Notes: generated by a model from the sequence alone, not told the origin. Numbered from the stretch's first letter, positions 7,644 through 17,131 are shown. The stretch is DNA of 64,000 nucleotides from Thalassospira indica (GCF_003403095.1 NZ_CP031555.1:4617001-4681000), one strand, 5' to 3'. Numbers and translations are program-made.

Positions 7644-10193
7644 CTAGCCCAGATCGCTTTCCTCGCCCGCGGGCAGGATACAGGCGATCTTGCGGCCATC
7701 GCGGCTGATCTTCACACGTCCGCCATGGATTTCGACCACGGCGCGCACCATCGCCATGCCAAGCGCACGGCGGGCCGATGGGGACTCGCCATCGCGCAGT
7801 CCTTCAAACAGCATCGGTTGCGGCGCTTCGTCCGAAAGCGAGATCGAAATTTCGATATCCTCGCCACTACGCTTTGCCACCACGGAAACCTCGCTGCCTT
7901 CGGGTGCTGTGCGCAGCACATTGGTCACCAGAATGAACAAGGCCTGTTTCAGGCGGCGTTCATCGGCCACCATCCAGCCGATCTGGCGCGAACAATAAAG
8001 ACGCAGCGACACATTAAGTTCCGCCAAGCGTGCCCGTGTCAGGGCTTCGAGGGAGCGCAGCAAACGTCGTGGATCGACGGTATCAAGCTCAAGGGCCACC
8101 TGCCCCGACCCAAGGGTTGCCAGATCGCGCATGTCATCGACAAGTGCTAGCATGCTTTGCGCCTCGGTCCGGATGGTTTCAACCGACCGCGCCACATTGC
8201 CGGTCAGATGCGGGATCAATCGATCAGATTCACCATTGATGTGATCCAAGGGCTTGGTCAGTTCGCGCGACACGGTGGAAATGAAGTCGGACTTCATCTG
8301 ATCGGCGGTGCGCAGTGCCTCGTTACGTTCACGCAGCGCACGTTCGACCCGGATGGTATCCGTCACATCGATATAGGACATCATCACCGCCCCGTCGGGC
8401 AGCGGCACAATGGCAAAATCAACAATCGAATTATCCGCACGTTCCAAGCGGCCATTCATCGGTTCGTGGTTGGTGATGCGCGCGACCATGCGGTTTTTGA
8501 ATTTTTCCCAATCGTCGCGTTCGCGCCAATAGTCCTTGGATTTCTCGACCACATCGCCCAGATGCGGTGCGACATCAAGGAAGGTGCTTTCAAGGCCCCA
8601 AAGATCGGCAAAGCCATGGTTATAAAGCCGCAAGCGCCCATCGCCGCTGATCACGCCGACGGCCTCATGCAGGCTTTCAAGCGTTTCGCGCTGAACCGCG
8701 ATCAGGGTGTTATAGGAACTTTCCAGAACCAGCTTGTCAGTCACATCCTCATAAACAAACATCAGCCCGCCAAACGGATGGGGCGAGGTGAAGCGACGCA
8801 ACGTCATGCCGTTTGGCAAATGCATCAGGTCTTCTTCAGGTTTGAGAAGATCGGTAAAGCGCTGGTTTTCGGTATGGCGGAACTGGGCGAAATCGGTGAC
8901 TTCGGGCAGCTTGCGTTCATCGCGCAGACGGCGCAAAACATCATCATGGGTCGGCTCGGTCCAGAGCCATTCGTCATCCAGATCCCAAAGCTTGGTAAAC
9001 GCGGTGTTAAAGAAGATCAGCCCCTTGTCACCGCCATACACCGCAATCGCAGTGCCAAGGTTTTCAAGCACCTCGGCATGGGCGCGAATATGGCGCGACA
9101 GATCGGACTGAAGTTCTTCGACCGGCGTACAATCAATCGCAAAGCCGATCAGGCCATCAGGCTCGTTCTCCGCCCCGCCCGGCATTTCGGTGATGCGCAG
9201 CAATTTGCGATCACCACGAATAACAACATGGAAATCGCGGGTCAGGCTTTCATTATTGCGCTGAACCGATGCCGCCAGTGATCGCCCGTGATCGGGAATC
9301 ACCCCCGCGCCAATTTCGGCCTGTGCGGCCAGGGCATCCTCAATGGTTTGATATTCGACCGCATCGGCATAGGCGATGTTGCAATCAATCAGGCGAAGTT
9401 CGCTATCGCGGCGCCAGACCGGGAAGGGCAGGCTATCAAGCAACTGGCGCAGGCCCGATACTTCGTGTTTGAGCAGCTGAAAATCGCCAAACTGGTTTTC
9501 GCGTTCGCGCGAATGGCGGGTTTCATCGCGGAACCATAGTCCATGCGCCAATACATCCGATGATCGATCCTTGCGCGCGGCCATGCCGGTGACGTGGAAT
9601 TTGCGCTCATCGACCGTGGTGATCCACAATTCAAACCGGTCATGCCCGGTCTTGAGGTTGCGGACCCGTTCCTTGAGTGCGGCGGCATCTTCATCGCGCA
9701 ACAAATCCAGCAGATCGGGAAACCGGCCATCCTGACCAAGCTGGAAGGCCCGTTTGAGCGATGGACTGGCCCCCTCGGCAAAGCCATGGCTGCTCCAATA
9801 GTAAACCGGGTCAGGGCCGGCAAACAAAAGCTGGGTGAAAAGCTCTGTCTCGCCCGCCAGTTCATGTTCGTGATCTTCGACTTCTTCAAGGTGACGACGC
9901 ATCCGAAGTGACAAGCGCCACCCCACCCAACCGGCAATCGCCGCCCCACCGACAGCCGCCAGGCCAACAACCAGCCAGTCGCGGTCACTTAGGCCGGCAA
10001 GGCTTCCGAAAATCGTCGCGCCGATTCCGTCGGGCTGGGTCTGAGCTTTGGTCGCGGCATCCCCTGCATTTGGCGCGGTATTGAGGCGAAATTTTTCCTG
10101 GGCCTGGACACTTACCGACAGACCAAACGTGGCAACCATTGCAGTCGTCGCCCGCCAAAAGGCCGGGCGCGCCAAATCAGACAGTCTGCGCAT
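7644..10193 (-). CDS. PAS-domain sensor histidine-kinase-like protein with degenerate kinase motifs (DivL-like)
   Basis: An 849-residue protein. An N-terminal hydrophobic stretch and a second one (DWLVVGLAAVGGAAIAGWVGW) anchor it in the membrane. Several PAS-like modules (about 120-600) precede a dimerisation/histidine-kinase-type region. At the phospho-acceptor position the sequence is STVSRELTKPLDH: Arg (codon CGC) replaces the usual His. The ATPase part keeps an N-box-like DERRLKQALFILVTNVL and a G2-like ALGMAMVRAVVEIHGG, but the DxGxG box is unrecognisable (SISLSDEAPQP). It therefore looks like a pseudokinase comparable to Caulobacter DivL, where Tyr replaces His. The ATG at 10193 gives a signal-like start; an in-frame GTG at 10259 is the alternative. 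It ends at a shared terminator. Confidence 0.8.
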   Translation of the reverse strand: MRRLSDLARPAFWRATTAMVATFGLSVSVQAQEKFRLNTAPNAGDAATKAQTQPDGIGATIFGSLAGLSDRDWLVVGLAAVGGAAIAGWVGWRLSLRMRRHLEEVEDHEHELAGETELFTQLLFAGPDPVYYWSSHGFAEGASPSLKRAFQLGQDGRFPDLLDLLRDEDAAALKERVRNLKTGHDRFELWITTVDERKFHVTGMAARKDRSSDVLAHGLWFRDETRHSRERENQFGDFQLLKHEVSGLRQLLDSLPFPVWRRDSELRLIDCNIAYADAVEYQTIEDALAAQAEIGAGVIPDHGRSLAASVQRNNESLTRDFHVVIRGDRKLLRITEMPGGAENEPDGLIGFAIDCTPVEELQSDLSRHIRAHAEVLENLGTAIAVYGGDKGLIFFNTAFTKLWDLDDEWLWTEPTHDDVLRRLRDERKLPEVTDFAQFRHTENQRFTDLLKPEEDLMHLPNGMTLRRFTSPHPFGGLMFVYEDVTDKLVLESSYNTLIAVQRETLESLHEAVGVISGDGRLRLYNHGFADLWGLESTFLDVAPHLGDVVEKSKDYWRERDDWEKFKNRMVARITNHEPMNGRLERADNSIVDFAIVPLPDGAVMMSYIDVTDTIRVERALRERNEALRTADQMKSDFISTVSRELTKPLDHINGESDRLIPHLTGNVARSVETIRTEAQSMLALVDDMRDLATLGSGQVALELDTVDPRRLLRSLEALTRARLAELNVSLRLYCSRQIGWMVADERRLKQALFILVTNVLRTAPEGSEVSVVAKRSGEDIEISISLSDEAPQPMLFEGLRDGESPSARRALGMAMVRAVVEIHGGRVKISRDGRKIACILPAGEESDLG

Positions 10194-10466
10194 GATCGCC
10201 ACTGTCTTTTTACCTGCGCAAAGCTGTGTGGGTGCCTGTTCGGATGCTCGCCGTGTCACGTGTTGTTAACCGTTTGTGTTTATGAGCTATTATTATGGTG
10301 AAAACGCCGTGCTTTTACCACCGTTTCACATCATTACGGCAACAGGCTTGTCTGGTGGCATATTTCATGGCGAAATCCTGCGGAAAAACCGCAATGACAT
10401 GGCCGGTGATTCCGTTTATGTCTGCGGGACACACATTCTCAACTGAGCGCATCAACCATTCCTAAA

Positions 10467-11723
10467 ATGAGCCCAAAACCGCAGCTAGACCTTTTTGCCC
10501 AGCGCGCAGAGCCCAAGCAGGCCGCGCCACAAAAGGACTCTGCCATGCTCAAGGCGGCGGCAAAACCGGCACCCGAAATCGGCGATCTGTTTGATACCAA
10601 TTTCAATGCCGATGACATCGCCGAATGGGAACTGCTGTTTCGCGATGTGCCGCAATATAACTACCATTTCAAACGCGCCCAGATCGCCTCAGCCTTTGAC
10701 CGGCCATTGCACAAGAAACTGATCGCATCGCCCGCCTTTGAACGGTTGCGGGAAATCTCGTTTCTCGGCGCCATTGATTATCTGTTCCACCCGAATGGAC
10801 GCCCGGCCAATATCCGTCATTCCCGCTATGACCACACGATTGGCGTGGCATTGCTGTCGCAACGCTATTGCCGTTTGATGGGGTTGTCAGATGCCGATTG
10901 CGATCTGCTCGGCGCCGCGGCCCTGTTGCATGATATCGGCCATGGCCCGTTTTCGCACACGCTGGAACCGGAATTTGCCCGGCGTTTTAACCGTAACCAT
11001 CACCAATTGACCAATCAGATCATCACCGGCGAGGTCGATCTGGACCTGTCGGTCAATCATTTGCTGGTCAAGCATGGGGTCGATCCGGATGAAGTGATCG
11101 CGCTTTTATCCAAAAAGTCCGATCACCCGCACGCGGCGCTGTTTTCCGGCCCGGTGAATATCGACACGTTGGAGGGCATTAGCCGCACCAAGACGTATGT
11201 GCATCCCAACCATGTGCATTGCCACCCGCGCCTGTTGCTTGAGGCGGCAGTGAAACTTGATGCAGATTCGCTGAAACGTCTCGATAAGTTCTGGCAGTTG
11301 AAAGAAGACATCTATCGCAATTTCATCTTTGGTCCGATGTGCTTTGCCACCGACCATCTGTGCCGCGAATTTGTCGTCAAGAATGCGCCGGACTTTGCCG
11401 CCGATGACTTCCTGCTGACCGAAAAGGCGTTCTTGAACAGCCATCCGCCGTTCAAAAAATTCCTGCATAGTCTCAAAAACCGGATCGAGCTTGATGGCGT
11501 TGCCGATGTTGTCGACCATCAGCTCAGCGCCTCAGCCAGCACGTTTGACCTGCACGAGGCCAAGGTGCCGCGGCGTGAATTTCACATCAACAAGGATGTC
11601 GAAGTCCGCTGCTTTGCCGATCTGTCAAAACGCTATTACGAGGAAAAGCATTCCTTCCTGCGCCGTGTCGGCAGCCTGACCGATCCGGCCCAGCAGGCCG
11701 CCGCCGCCAGCCTGTTTGATTAA
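10467..11723 (+). CDS. HD-domain phosphohydrolase (dGTPase/YdhJ-like)
   Basis: A 418-residue cytoplasmic protein with the complete HD signature: the first His in IRHSRYDHTIG, the HD pair in LLHDIGHGPFSHTLE, and a distal Asp in VNIDTLEGISRTKTY. The arrangement fits the SAMHD1/dGTPase-like HD phosphohydrolases (COG1078 type). The substrate is unknown; nucleotides are likely given the family. The first ~40 residues are Lys/Ala/Pro-rich and look disordered, so initiation at an internal ATG (10545, MLKAAAKPAP) is possible. It is divergent from the DivL-like gene. Confidence 0.82.
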   Translation: MSPKPQLDLFAQRAEPKQAAPQKDSAMLKAAAKPAPEIGDLFDTNFNADDIAEWELLFRDVPQYNYHFKRAQIASAFDRPLHKKLIASPAFERLREISFLGAIDYLFHPNGRPANIRHSRYDHTIGVALLSQRYCRLMGLSDADCDLLGAAALLHDIGHGPFSHTLEPEFARRFNRNHHQLTNQIITGEVDLDLSVNHLLVKHGVDPDEVIALLSKKSDHPHAALFSGPVNIDTLEGISRTKTYVHPNHVHCHPRLLLEAAVKLDADSLKRLDKFWQLKEDIYRNFIFGPMCFATDHLCREFVVKNAPDFAADDFLLTEKAFLNSHPPFKKFLHSLKNRIELDGVADVVDHQLSASASTFDLHEAKVPRREFHINKDVEVRCFADLSKRYYEEKHSFLRRVGSLTDPAQQAAAASLFD

Positions 11724-11735
11724 GTCAGCGACTAT

Positions 11736-12065
11736 TTAATCAACGACAAAAAGGGTCGCGCCGGTTTCGGTAGAGGAACGATGGGCCTCTGCGTTATCTG
11801 CCACCTGATAGCTCATACCCGGTTTCAGGACATAGGTCCGGCCATCCTCAAGCTCGGTCACCAGTTCGCCTTCAAGACACAGCAGAATGTGCCCCTTGGA
11901 ACACCAGTGATCTGCCAGATAACCGGCGGAATATTGCACCATCCGCACACGGATCGGGCCAAACTGGCGGGTACGCCAGGTCGCCATGCCGGTTTCACCG
12001 CTATGTTCGGTCGGTTCAATCGCAGACCAGTCGGTTGTACCGAACGGCAGATCGGAAATATCCAT
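11736..12065 (-). CDS. small cupin protein, DHCW-motif type
   Basis: A 109-residue single-domain cupin. The motif ADHWCSKGHILLCLEGEL carries the His/Glu metal-binding pattern together with a conserved Trp-Cys, and a second cupin half follows (YVLKPGMSYQVADNAEAHRS). These proteins are usually small metal-dependent or sugar-binding proteins of unknown role. It is convergent with the HD phosphohydrolase gene, 12 bp apart, and has its own upstream region of about 200 bp. Confidence 0.75.
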   Translation of the reverse strand: MDISDLPFGTTDWSAIEPTEHSGETGMATWRTRQFGPIRVRMVQYSAGYLADHWCSKGHILLCLEGELVTELEDGRTYVLKPGMSYQVADNAEAHRSSTETGATLFVVD

Positions 12066-12262
12066 GATGGGAAAACTTTCGTGGTCAAGGGTAGCGCAGA
12101 ACGTTCAAGATATTGAACAGGCGCGAAAAATATCTGCCGCGCCCATAAAACTGTCAATCAGCTTAATTGGACAGCGCCATATCAGTTAAACGTGGTTTTA
12201 ATCTTTAACCATTAGGCAGATACTCGGATATCAACGAGTCGCACCAAGAGGCTGTCCCGATC

Positions 12263-13198
12263 TTGTTACCGCAAACCATCGCAACCAATCAGCACTACTC
12301 GGCCACCCGTCTGGCCGAGATGCGTGACGCATTGGGTAAGAGCCTTTCGGGCGATACATTTTGCGTGGTGGTAACCGGGTCCTATGGGCGGCATGAAGCA
12401 TCCGATCAATCCGATCTGGATTACTTCATCATTGGCCGCGAAGCCGAACGCAGTCAGGCGCCGCACCAACAGGTCGCCGATATCCTTGGCAAGATGGTCA
12501 CCAAAAAACCGGCGGTAAACGGCCCGTTTTCGTCCTATATCACCGCCGAGGAACTGGTAAATCGCATCGGGCTTGATGGCGATACCAACTCGATTACCAC
12601 GCGTCGGCTGTTGTTCCTGCTCGAATGTGAGTGGCTGTATAACGAGGCGGGCAAGCGCAAATTCTTTGACGACCTGATCGCCAATTACGTCACAAGCTCG
12701 GTAACACGTGATTCCATTGCGCGTTTTCTGGTCAATGACGTGATCCGCTATTACCGCACCATCAGCGTCGATTTTGAAATCAAGACCCGCGAAGGCGATG
12801 CCAGCAAGGCCTGGGCACCCCGGCGGCTGAAACTGGTTTTCTCGCGCAAGATGCTTTATTTCGGCGGCATTATCGCAGCAGCCGAAACCGCAGGCCGGGA
12901 TTATGCCGGCAAACGCGAAAAACTGTCCGAACTTTTACAGCTGCCACCCATAACGCGCCTGCAAACCGTGTTTGGCGAGAAAAGCCTGCCGGCGCTGGAA
13001 CTTTATGACCGTTTCCTGCGCGAACTTTCCGATCCGGAAGTGCGTGCGCGCCTTGATGGCGTTGGTCCGCATGATCGCAATGATACGGAATTGCGATCCC
13101 TGCTTGATGCCGGCAAGGGCTTTTCGCGTGAATTGATCAAACTGCTTAATGATCGCTATGGCCCGGATCATCCGATCCACGAAGCGCTTCTGATGTAA
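12263..13198 (+). CDS. nucleotidyltransferase-fold protein
   Basis: A 311-residue protein with a minimal nucleotidyltransferase active site near residue 40: GSYGRHEASDQSDLDYFI, the GS...DxD pattern that binds two metals and NTP. The C-terminal two thirds are helical and Arg/Leu-rich. Substrate unknown; comparable proteins modify proteins, RNA or small molecules. The start is TTG with an AAGAGG sequence upstream; an ATG at 12320 lies just before the active-site motif. No partner toxin or antitoxin gene is adjacent, so a toxin-antitoxin role is not supported here. Confidence 0.72.
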   Translation: MLPQTIATNQHYSATRLAEMRDALGKSLSGDTFCVVVTGSYGRHEASDQSDLDYFIIGREAERSQAPHQQVADILGKMVTKKPAVNGPFSSYITAEELVNRIGLDGDTNSITTRRLLFLLECEWLYNEAGKRKFFDDLIANYVTSSVTRDSIARFLVNDVIRYYRTISVDFEIKTREGDASKAWAPRRLKLVFSRKMLYFGGIIAAAETAGRDYAGKREKLSELLQLPPITRLQTVFGEKSLPALELYDRFLRELSDPEVRARLDGVGPHDRNDTELRSLLDAGKGFSRELIKLLNDRYGPDHPIHEALLM

Positions 13199-13223
13199 TC
13201 ACCCGGCAGACGTGGCGGCGCAA

Positions 13224-13604
13224 TCAGGCCGCGCGGGGGCCGTCAGTGACATGCTTGAAATAGTTTTCCCGATCAAGGTCATGGACCTCGACGGTGAATT
13301 GCACCTGATAATCGCCAACCAGCCATTCCAGCCGATCAATCAGGGCTGCAAGGGCGGCCTCGCCAGTGGCGAATTTCACCGCATTGATCCGGCCTGACAG
13401 AAGCCGGATATCAAGATGCACCATGGCGTTTTTCGGGTCACCATCGCCGATCACGACATTTTCCAGCGGCGTAATCCGGGTCTTGAAAGAACTCAGTTCC
13501 GCATCGGCCTCGCGGGCGATGACGTAATGCAAATCAACCGCCAACTTGGACAATTCATCCTTGATCGGCAGTTGGGCAGAATATTCGATTTCAAGCTGGG
13601 GCAT
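13224..13604 (-). CDS. 5-carboxymethyl-2-hydroxymuconate isomerase (CHMI)-like tautomerase
   Basis: A 126-residue tautomerase-superfamily protein. The CHMI family catalyses with an N-terminal proline exposed after Met removal. The ATG at 13604 gives MPQLEIEYSAQLPIKDEL, exactly that arrangement; the in-frame ATG three codons upstream (13613) would bury the proline. The frame ends DLDRENYFKHVTDGPRAA. In homoprotocatechuate degradation CHMI isomerises 5-carboxymethyl-2-hydroxymuconate, but no other hpa gene is present. The actual substrate is unclear; it may be a stand-alone tautomerase. Confidence 0.8.
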   Translation of the reverse strand: MPQLEIEYSAQLPIKDELSKLAVDLHYVIAREADAELSSFKTRITPLENVVIGDGDPKNAMVHLDIRLLSGRINAVKFATGEAALAALIDRLEWLVGDYQVQFTVEVHDLDRENYFKHVTDGPRAA

Positions 13605-13663
13605 GGCCGCCATCCGTCTGACAAGATTTAAATGCTTCTAACAACTTGCTTTGTATCTGGACA

Positions 13664-13700
13664 CCAAAAAAGCCGGTCTGAATAAACAGACCGGCTTTGA
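13664..13700 (-). terminator. rho-independent terminator of ahcY
   Basis: Arms AGCCGGTCTG / CAGACCGGCT (13671-13680 and 13687-13696) are followed on the minus strand by a run of T, about 40 bp beyond the ahcY stop. Confidence 0.9.
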
Positions 13701-13733
13701 TGCAAATCGGCAGCTGCCAATTAGTAGCGCCAA

Positions 13734-15029
13734 TTAATAGCGATAATGATCCGGCTTGAACGGACCAGCCTGCGGAACGCCGATATATTCGGCCTGTTCG
13801 GACGACAGTTTGGTCAGTTTCACGCCAAGACGATCAAGGTGCAGGGCTGCAACTTTCTCATCAAGGTGTTTCGGCAGGACGTAAACCTTGTTTTCGTAGT
13901 TCGCGTGGTTTTTCCACAGCTCGATCTGGGCCAGCACCTGGTTGGTGAAGGATGCCGACATAACAAAGCTCGGGTGACCGGTTGCGCAACCAAGGTTGAC
14001 CAGACGGCCTTCGGCCAGAACGATCAGACGTTTGCCGTCCGGGAATTCGACTTCGTCGACTTGCGGCTTGACGTTGTCCCACTTGTAGTTACGCAGCGAA
14101 CCGATCTGGATTTCGGAATCGAAGTGACCGATGTTGCAAACGATTGCGCGGTCTTTCATCGCACGCATGTGGTCAAGCGTGATGATGTCGATGTTACCGG
14201 TGGTGGTGACGAAAATGTCGCCAACCGGTGCTGCGTCTTCCATGGTGGTGACTTCGTAACCTTCCATCGCGGCCTGCAATGCGCAGATCGGATCGATTTC
14301 GGTTACCAGAACGCGTGCGCCCTGGCTGCGCATGGACGCAGCCGAACCTTTACCCACGTCACCGAAACCGGCAACAACGGCGATCTTGCCGGCAACCATG
14401 ACGTCAGTTGCGCGCTTGATACCATCAACAAGGGATTCGCGGCAGCCATACAGGTTGTCGAATTTCGACTTGGTGACCGAGTCATTGACGTTGATCGCCG
14501 GGACCTTAAGGGTGCCTTTTTTCGCCATTTCATAGAGGCGGTGCACACCGGTGGTGGTTTCTTCCGACAGACCTTTGATGTCTTCGAGAAGTTCCGGATA
14601 CTTGTCGTGGATCAGCTGGGTAACGTCGCCGCCATCATCAAGGATCAGGTTCGGCTTCCAGCCGTTCGGACCGGAGATGGTCTGCTCGATGCACCACCAG
14701 AACTCTTCCTCGGTCTCGCCTTTCCAGGCAAATACCGGGATTTCAGCAGCCGCGATCGCCGCAGCAGCCTGATCCTGGGTGGAGAAGATGTTGCACGAAG
14801 ACCAGCGAACTTCTGCGCCGAGTGCCGTCAGGGTTTCAATCAGAACTGCGGTCTGAATGGTCATGTGCAGGCAGCCGACGATGCGCGCGCCAGCAAGCGG
14901 CTTGGCCGCGCCATATTCATCGCGCAGCGCCATCAGGCCCGGCATTTCGGTTTCGGCAATCGCGATTTCCTTGCGGCCCCAACCGGCCAGCGAGATATCA
15001 GCGACCTTGTAATCGGTAAAGTTCGACAT
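13734..15029 (-). CDS. ahcY: adenosylhomocysteinase (SAH hydrolase)
   Basis: A 431-residue cytoplasmic NAD-dependent enzyme that splits S-adenosylhomocysteine into adenosine and homocysteine, keeping methylation reactions running. Clear marks are the substrate region [17 protein letters not shown], the catalytic segment [17 protein letters not shown] in near-identical form, the NAD loop [25 protein letters not shown], and the C-terminal KPDHYRY ending. The start is set at 15029 by GGAGACGAT directly upstream; the frame continues to 15065 without another ribosome site. A strong terminator follows. The upstream region contains a perfect 20-bp palindrome that is a good regulator-site candidate. 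Confidence 0.97.
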   Translation of the reverse strand: MSNFTDYKVADISLAGWGRKEIAIAETEMPGLMALRDEYGAAKPLAGARIVGCLHMTIQTAVLIETLTALGAEVRWSSCNIFSTQDQAAAAIAAAEIPVFAWKGETEEEFWWCIEQTISGPNGWKPNLILDDGGDVTQLIHDKYPELLEDIKGLSEETTTGVHRLYEMAKKGTLKVPAINVNDSVTKSKFDNLYGCRESLVDGIKRATDVMVAGKIAVVAGFGDVGKGSAASMRSQGARVLVTEIDPICALQAAMEGYEVTTMEDAAPVGDIFVTTTGNIDIITLDHMRAMKDRAIVCNIGHFDSEIQIGSLRNYKWDNVKPQVDEVEFPDGKRLIVLAEGRLVNLGCATGHPSFVMSASFTNQVLAQIELWKNHANYENKVYVLPKHLDEKVAALHLDRLGVKLTKLSSEQAEYIGVPQAGPFKPDHYRY

Positions 15030-15133
15030 ATCGTCTCCAATCAAACAGGAATGGCGCATCCGCATGGGATTTTCATCCCGCCGATACGCCGAAGAATTCT
15101 GTTGCGATCATTTCCCTGATCGCTATAGGCCAC

Positions 15134-15153
15134 ATATAAAGATATCTTTATAT
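15134..15153. promoter_or_regulatory. perfect 20-bp palindrome upstream of ahcY (candidate operator)
   Basis: ATATAAAGAT followed by its exact reverse complement ATCTTTATAT, centred about 115 bp upstream of the ahcY start. Its length and symmetry fit a homodimeric winged-helix regulator. ArsR-type SahR regulators are known to control SAM-cycle genes in Proteobacteria, so SahR is the leading guess, but I cannot confirm the motif from memory with certainty. Confidence 0.7.
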
Positions 15154-15273
15154 CGTTTTCAAGTCCTTTTTTGACGGAATTTGCATTCCGGGCAAAACCG
15201 GACCGGATAAAAGATGCCCACGCCCTGCAATCCCGGCCTTTTTTGCAGCAGGAAACCAGGAATATTCGCGGAC

Positions 15274-15298
15274 AAAACTGTCCCCTATGTTGGGACAG
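15274..15298 (-). terminator. probable terminator of ptsI
   Basis: CTGTCCC (15278-15284) and GGGACAG (15292-15298) form a 7-bp stem, followed on the minus strand by TTTTG. It lies about 35 bp after the ptsI stop. The T run is short, so efficiency is uncertain. Confidence 0.55.
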
Positions 15299-15334
15299 AT
15301 GCCGATCACAACAAGCTATGAGTAACGGGATTTT

Positions 15335-17131
15335 TCAGGCGAGATCGTTGAAGTCATCAAGCATCATGGCAATCCGGGCAGAATCCCATTGTTCCATGAC
15401 GCGGTTGGCCTGATGTTCGGAATTGCGACTATCAAGGCGGCGCAGGCGCTGTTTGACCAGCAACAGATTGACCGGCGACATCGAAAGGTTACGCAACCCA
15501 AACCCGATGAACAGCGGCACATAGCGCGGATCACCAGCCATCTCGCCACAGACACTGACCGGTATATCGCGTTCGCGGGCCACCTTGATCACATCACGGA
15601 TCAGGCGCAACACAGCCGGATGCAGCGGATCAAACATGCCCGCCACCTGATCATCGGTGCGATCAATCGCCAGGGTATATTGCGTCAGGTCGTTGGTGCC
15701 GATGGCAAAGAAATCACTGTCGCGCGCCAAGGTATCCGCCGCCAGCGCCGCGGCGGGAATTTCGATCATCGCACCAAGTGGTGGCAGGGTTTCGGGGATC
15801 GGATGTCCATCCTTGCGCAGGCGCTTTGCCACCGCCTCATAGATCTGACGCGCACGGGTCATTTCATGCACGTTGACCACCATCGGAAGCAACACCCGAA
15901 CCGATCCATGCAGGGAGGCACGCAGGATGGCGGCAAACTGTGCTTCAAGCAATTCCGGCTTGCGCAATGATAACCGTATGCCACGCAATCCAAGGGCCGG
16001 GTTCGGGCCAGACACGATTTCATCTTGCAGGGCGACGGCCAGTTTTTCACCACCGATATCAAGGGTTCGGATGGTGACCGGTTTGCCATCCATGCGTTTG
16101 ACAATGTCGGCAAGTTCTTCGTATTGCTCGTCCTCGTCTGGCAGATAGTCCTTGTTCATGAACATGAACTCGCTGCGCAAAAGCCCGATACCGGTCGCCC
16201 CGTTTTCCAAAGCAGCGGCAAGTTCGATTGGCAGTTCGATATTGGCATGCAGGTCAATATCGATGCCGTCACGCGTTGATGAGGGCACATCGCGAAGGGA
16301 TGCCAGCTTTTCGCGCGCCGCCAGCCAGTCAGCGCGGCGTTGGGTATAATGTTCAATATCGGCATCGCTTGGCGACAGGATCACTTCGCCGCGCCCGCCA
16401 TCGATAATGATCTGATCGCCGCCAGCAACGCCGCGAACGATATCAGCAGCCCCCAGAACGGCCGGAATGCCAAGGGATCTCGCCATGATGGCGGTATGCC
16501 CCTCTGCCCCGCCAAGGGCGGTGACAAAGGCGGTCAGTTGGCCCGGTTCAAAGCGGGCCATATCGGCCGGGCTGACATCCTCGGCAATCAGGATGGACCC
16601 CTGTGGGGCATTGTCCATTGCCCGGTCGGTCTCACCGATCAGGCAGCGCATCAGACGCAGGCCCACCTCGCGAATATCCGTGGCGCGTGCTGCAAGATAG
16701 CTGTCTTCCATGCCCGAAAACTGTTCGGCAATCGCATCGATCACTTCGCTGACCGCATGCACGGCATTAAGCTTGCGCGAGACGATCAGTTCTTCAGCCC
16801 CGCGCACCAGACGCGATTGGGTCAGCATGTGGATATAGGCATCCATCAGGAAGCCAAGTTCCTCTGATGCGGCACTTTCGGCACTCGATGATTGGGATTT
16901 CAGGCGTTTGAGCTGATCAATGCTTTCGGCAACGCCATCATGAAGGCGTTTGCATTCGGCCTGCACGGCATCTTGGGAAATCGGCTTGCGGCTGACATGG
17001 ACGATCTGGCGATCCAGAACAAAGGCGCGACCGATCACAATCCCGCCCGATGCGCCCAATCCGGTTATGACCCGGCGAACGCCCGAGTTATTTTCATCTG
17101 AAACAGTTTGGTCTGTCGGAGGAACTTGCAA
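15335..17131 (-). CDS. ptsI: phosphoenolpyruvate-protein phosphotransferase (enzyme I)
   Basis: A 598-residue enzyme I that takes phosphate from PEP and passes it to HPr. The phospho-His site is GGAEGHTAIMARSLGIPAV (the usual form has TSH; Glu-Gly precede the His here). The PEP-binding barrel shows GIGLLRSEFMFM, TIRTLDIGGEK and the C-terminal catalytic Cys in SVCGEMAGDP. There is no N-terminal GAF domain, so it is a plain EI rather than the nitrogen-type PtsP. The start appears to be TTG (17131). It is last in the minus-strand block after HPr and EIIA. No sugar-specific IIB/IIC genes are present, so the chain is probably regulatory. Confidence 0.93.
   Translation of the reverse strand: MQVPPTDQTVSDENNSGVRRVITGLGASGGIVIGRAFVLDRQIVHVSRKPISQDAVQAECKRLHDGVAESIDQLKRLKSQSSSAESAASEELGFLMDAYIHMLTQSRLVRGAEELIVSRKLNAVHAVSEVIDAIAEQFSGMEDSYLAARATDIREVGLRLMRCLIGETDRAMDNAPQGSILIAEDVSPADMARFEPGQLTAFVTALGGAEGHTAIMARSLGIPAVLGAADIVRGVAGGDQIIIDGGRGEVILSPSDADIEHYTQRRADWLAAREKLASLRDVPSSTRDGIDIDLHANIELPIELAAALENGATGIGLLRSEFMFMNKDYLPDEDEQYEELADIVKRMDGKPVTIRTLDIGGEKLAVALQDEIVSGPNPALGLRGIRLSLRKPELLEAQFAAILRASLHGSVRVLLPMVVNVHEMTRARQIYEAVAKRLRKDGHPIPETLPPLGAMIEIPAAALAADTLARDSDFFAIGTNDLTQYTLAIDRTDDQVAGMFDPLHPAVLRLIRDVIKVARERDIPVSVCGEMAGDPRYVPLFIGFGLRNLSMSPVNLLLVKQRLRRLDSRNSEHQANRVMEQWDSARIAMMLDDFNDLA

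Larger units (their letters stand above)
15030..15334. other. 305-bp intergenic region between ptsI and ahcY
   Basis: It contains the ahcY promoter region with the palindrome at 15134-15153, and near its far end a hairpin that can terminate ptsI transcription. Between these (15160-15270) I see no gene. No pattern of the known SAM or SAH riboswitches could be recognised by eye. Confidence 0.6.

Noticed and set aside
8157..9281. 374-codon plus-strand frame
   Set aside because: Antisense to the DivL-like sensor; Arg/His/Gln-rich composition is typical of the shadow of a GC-biased gene.
12263..13198. Nucleotidyltransferase as the toxin of a MenT/AbiEii-type toxin-antitoxin pair
   Set aside because: The GS...DxD motif fits the fold, but no small partner gene lies next to it and the length and C-terminal part are not convincing.
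13746..15119. 457-codon plus-strand frame opposite ahcY
   Set aside because: The minus strand encodes an unmistakable SAH hydrolase; the plus-strand frame has no family resemblance.
15030..15334. SAH or SAM riboswitch upstream of ahcY
   Set aside because: I could not match the conserved core and pairing of these riboswitches; the perfect DNA palindrome suggests protein-based control instead.
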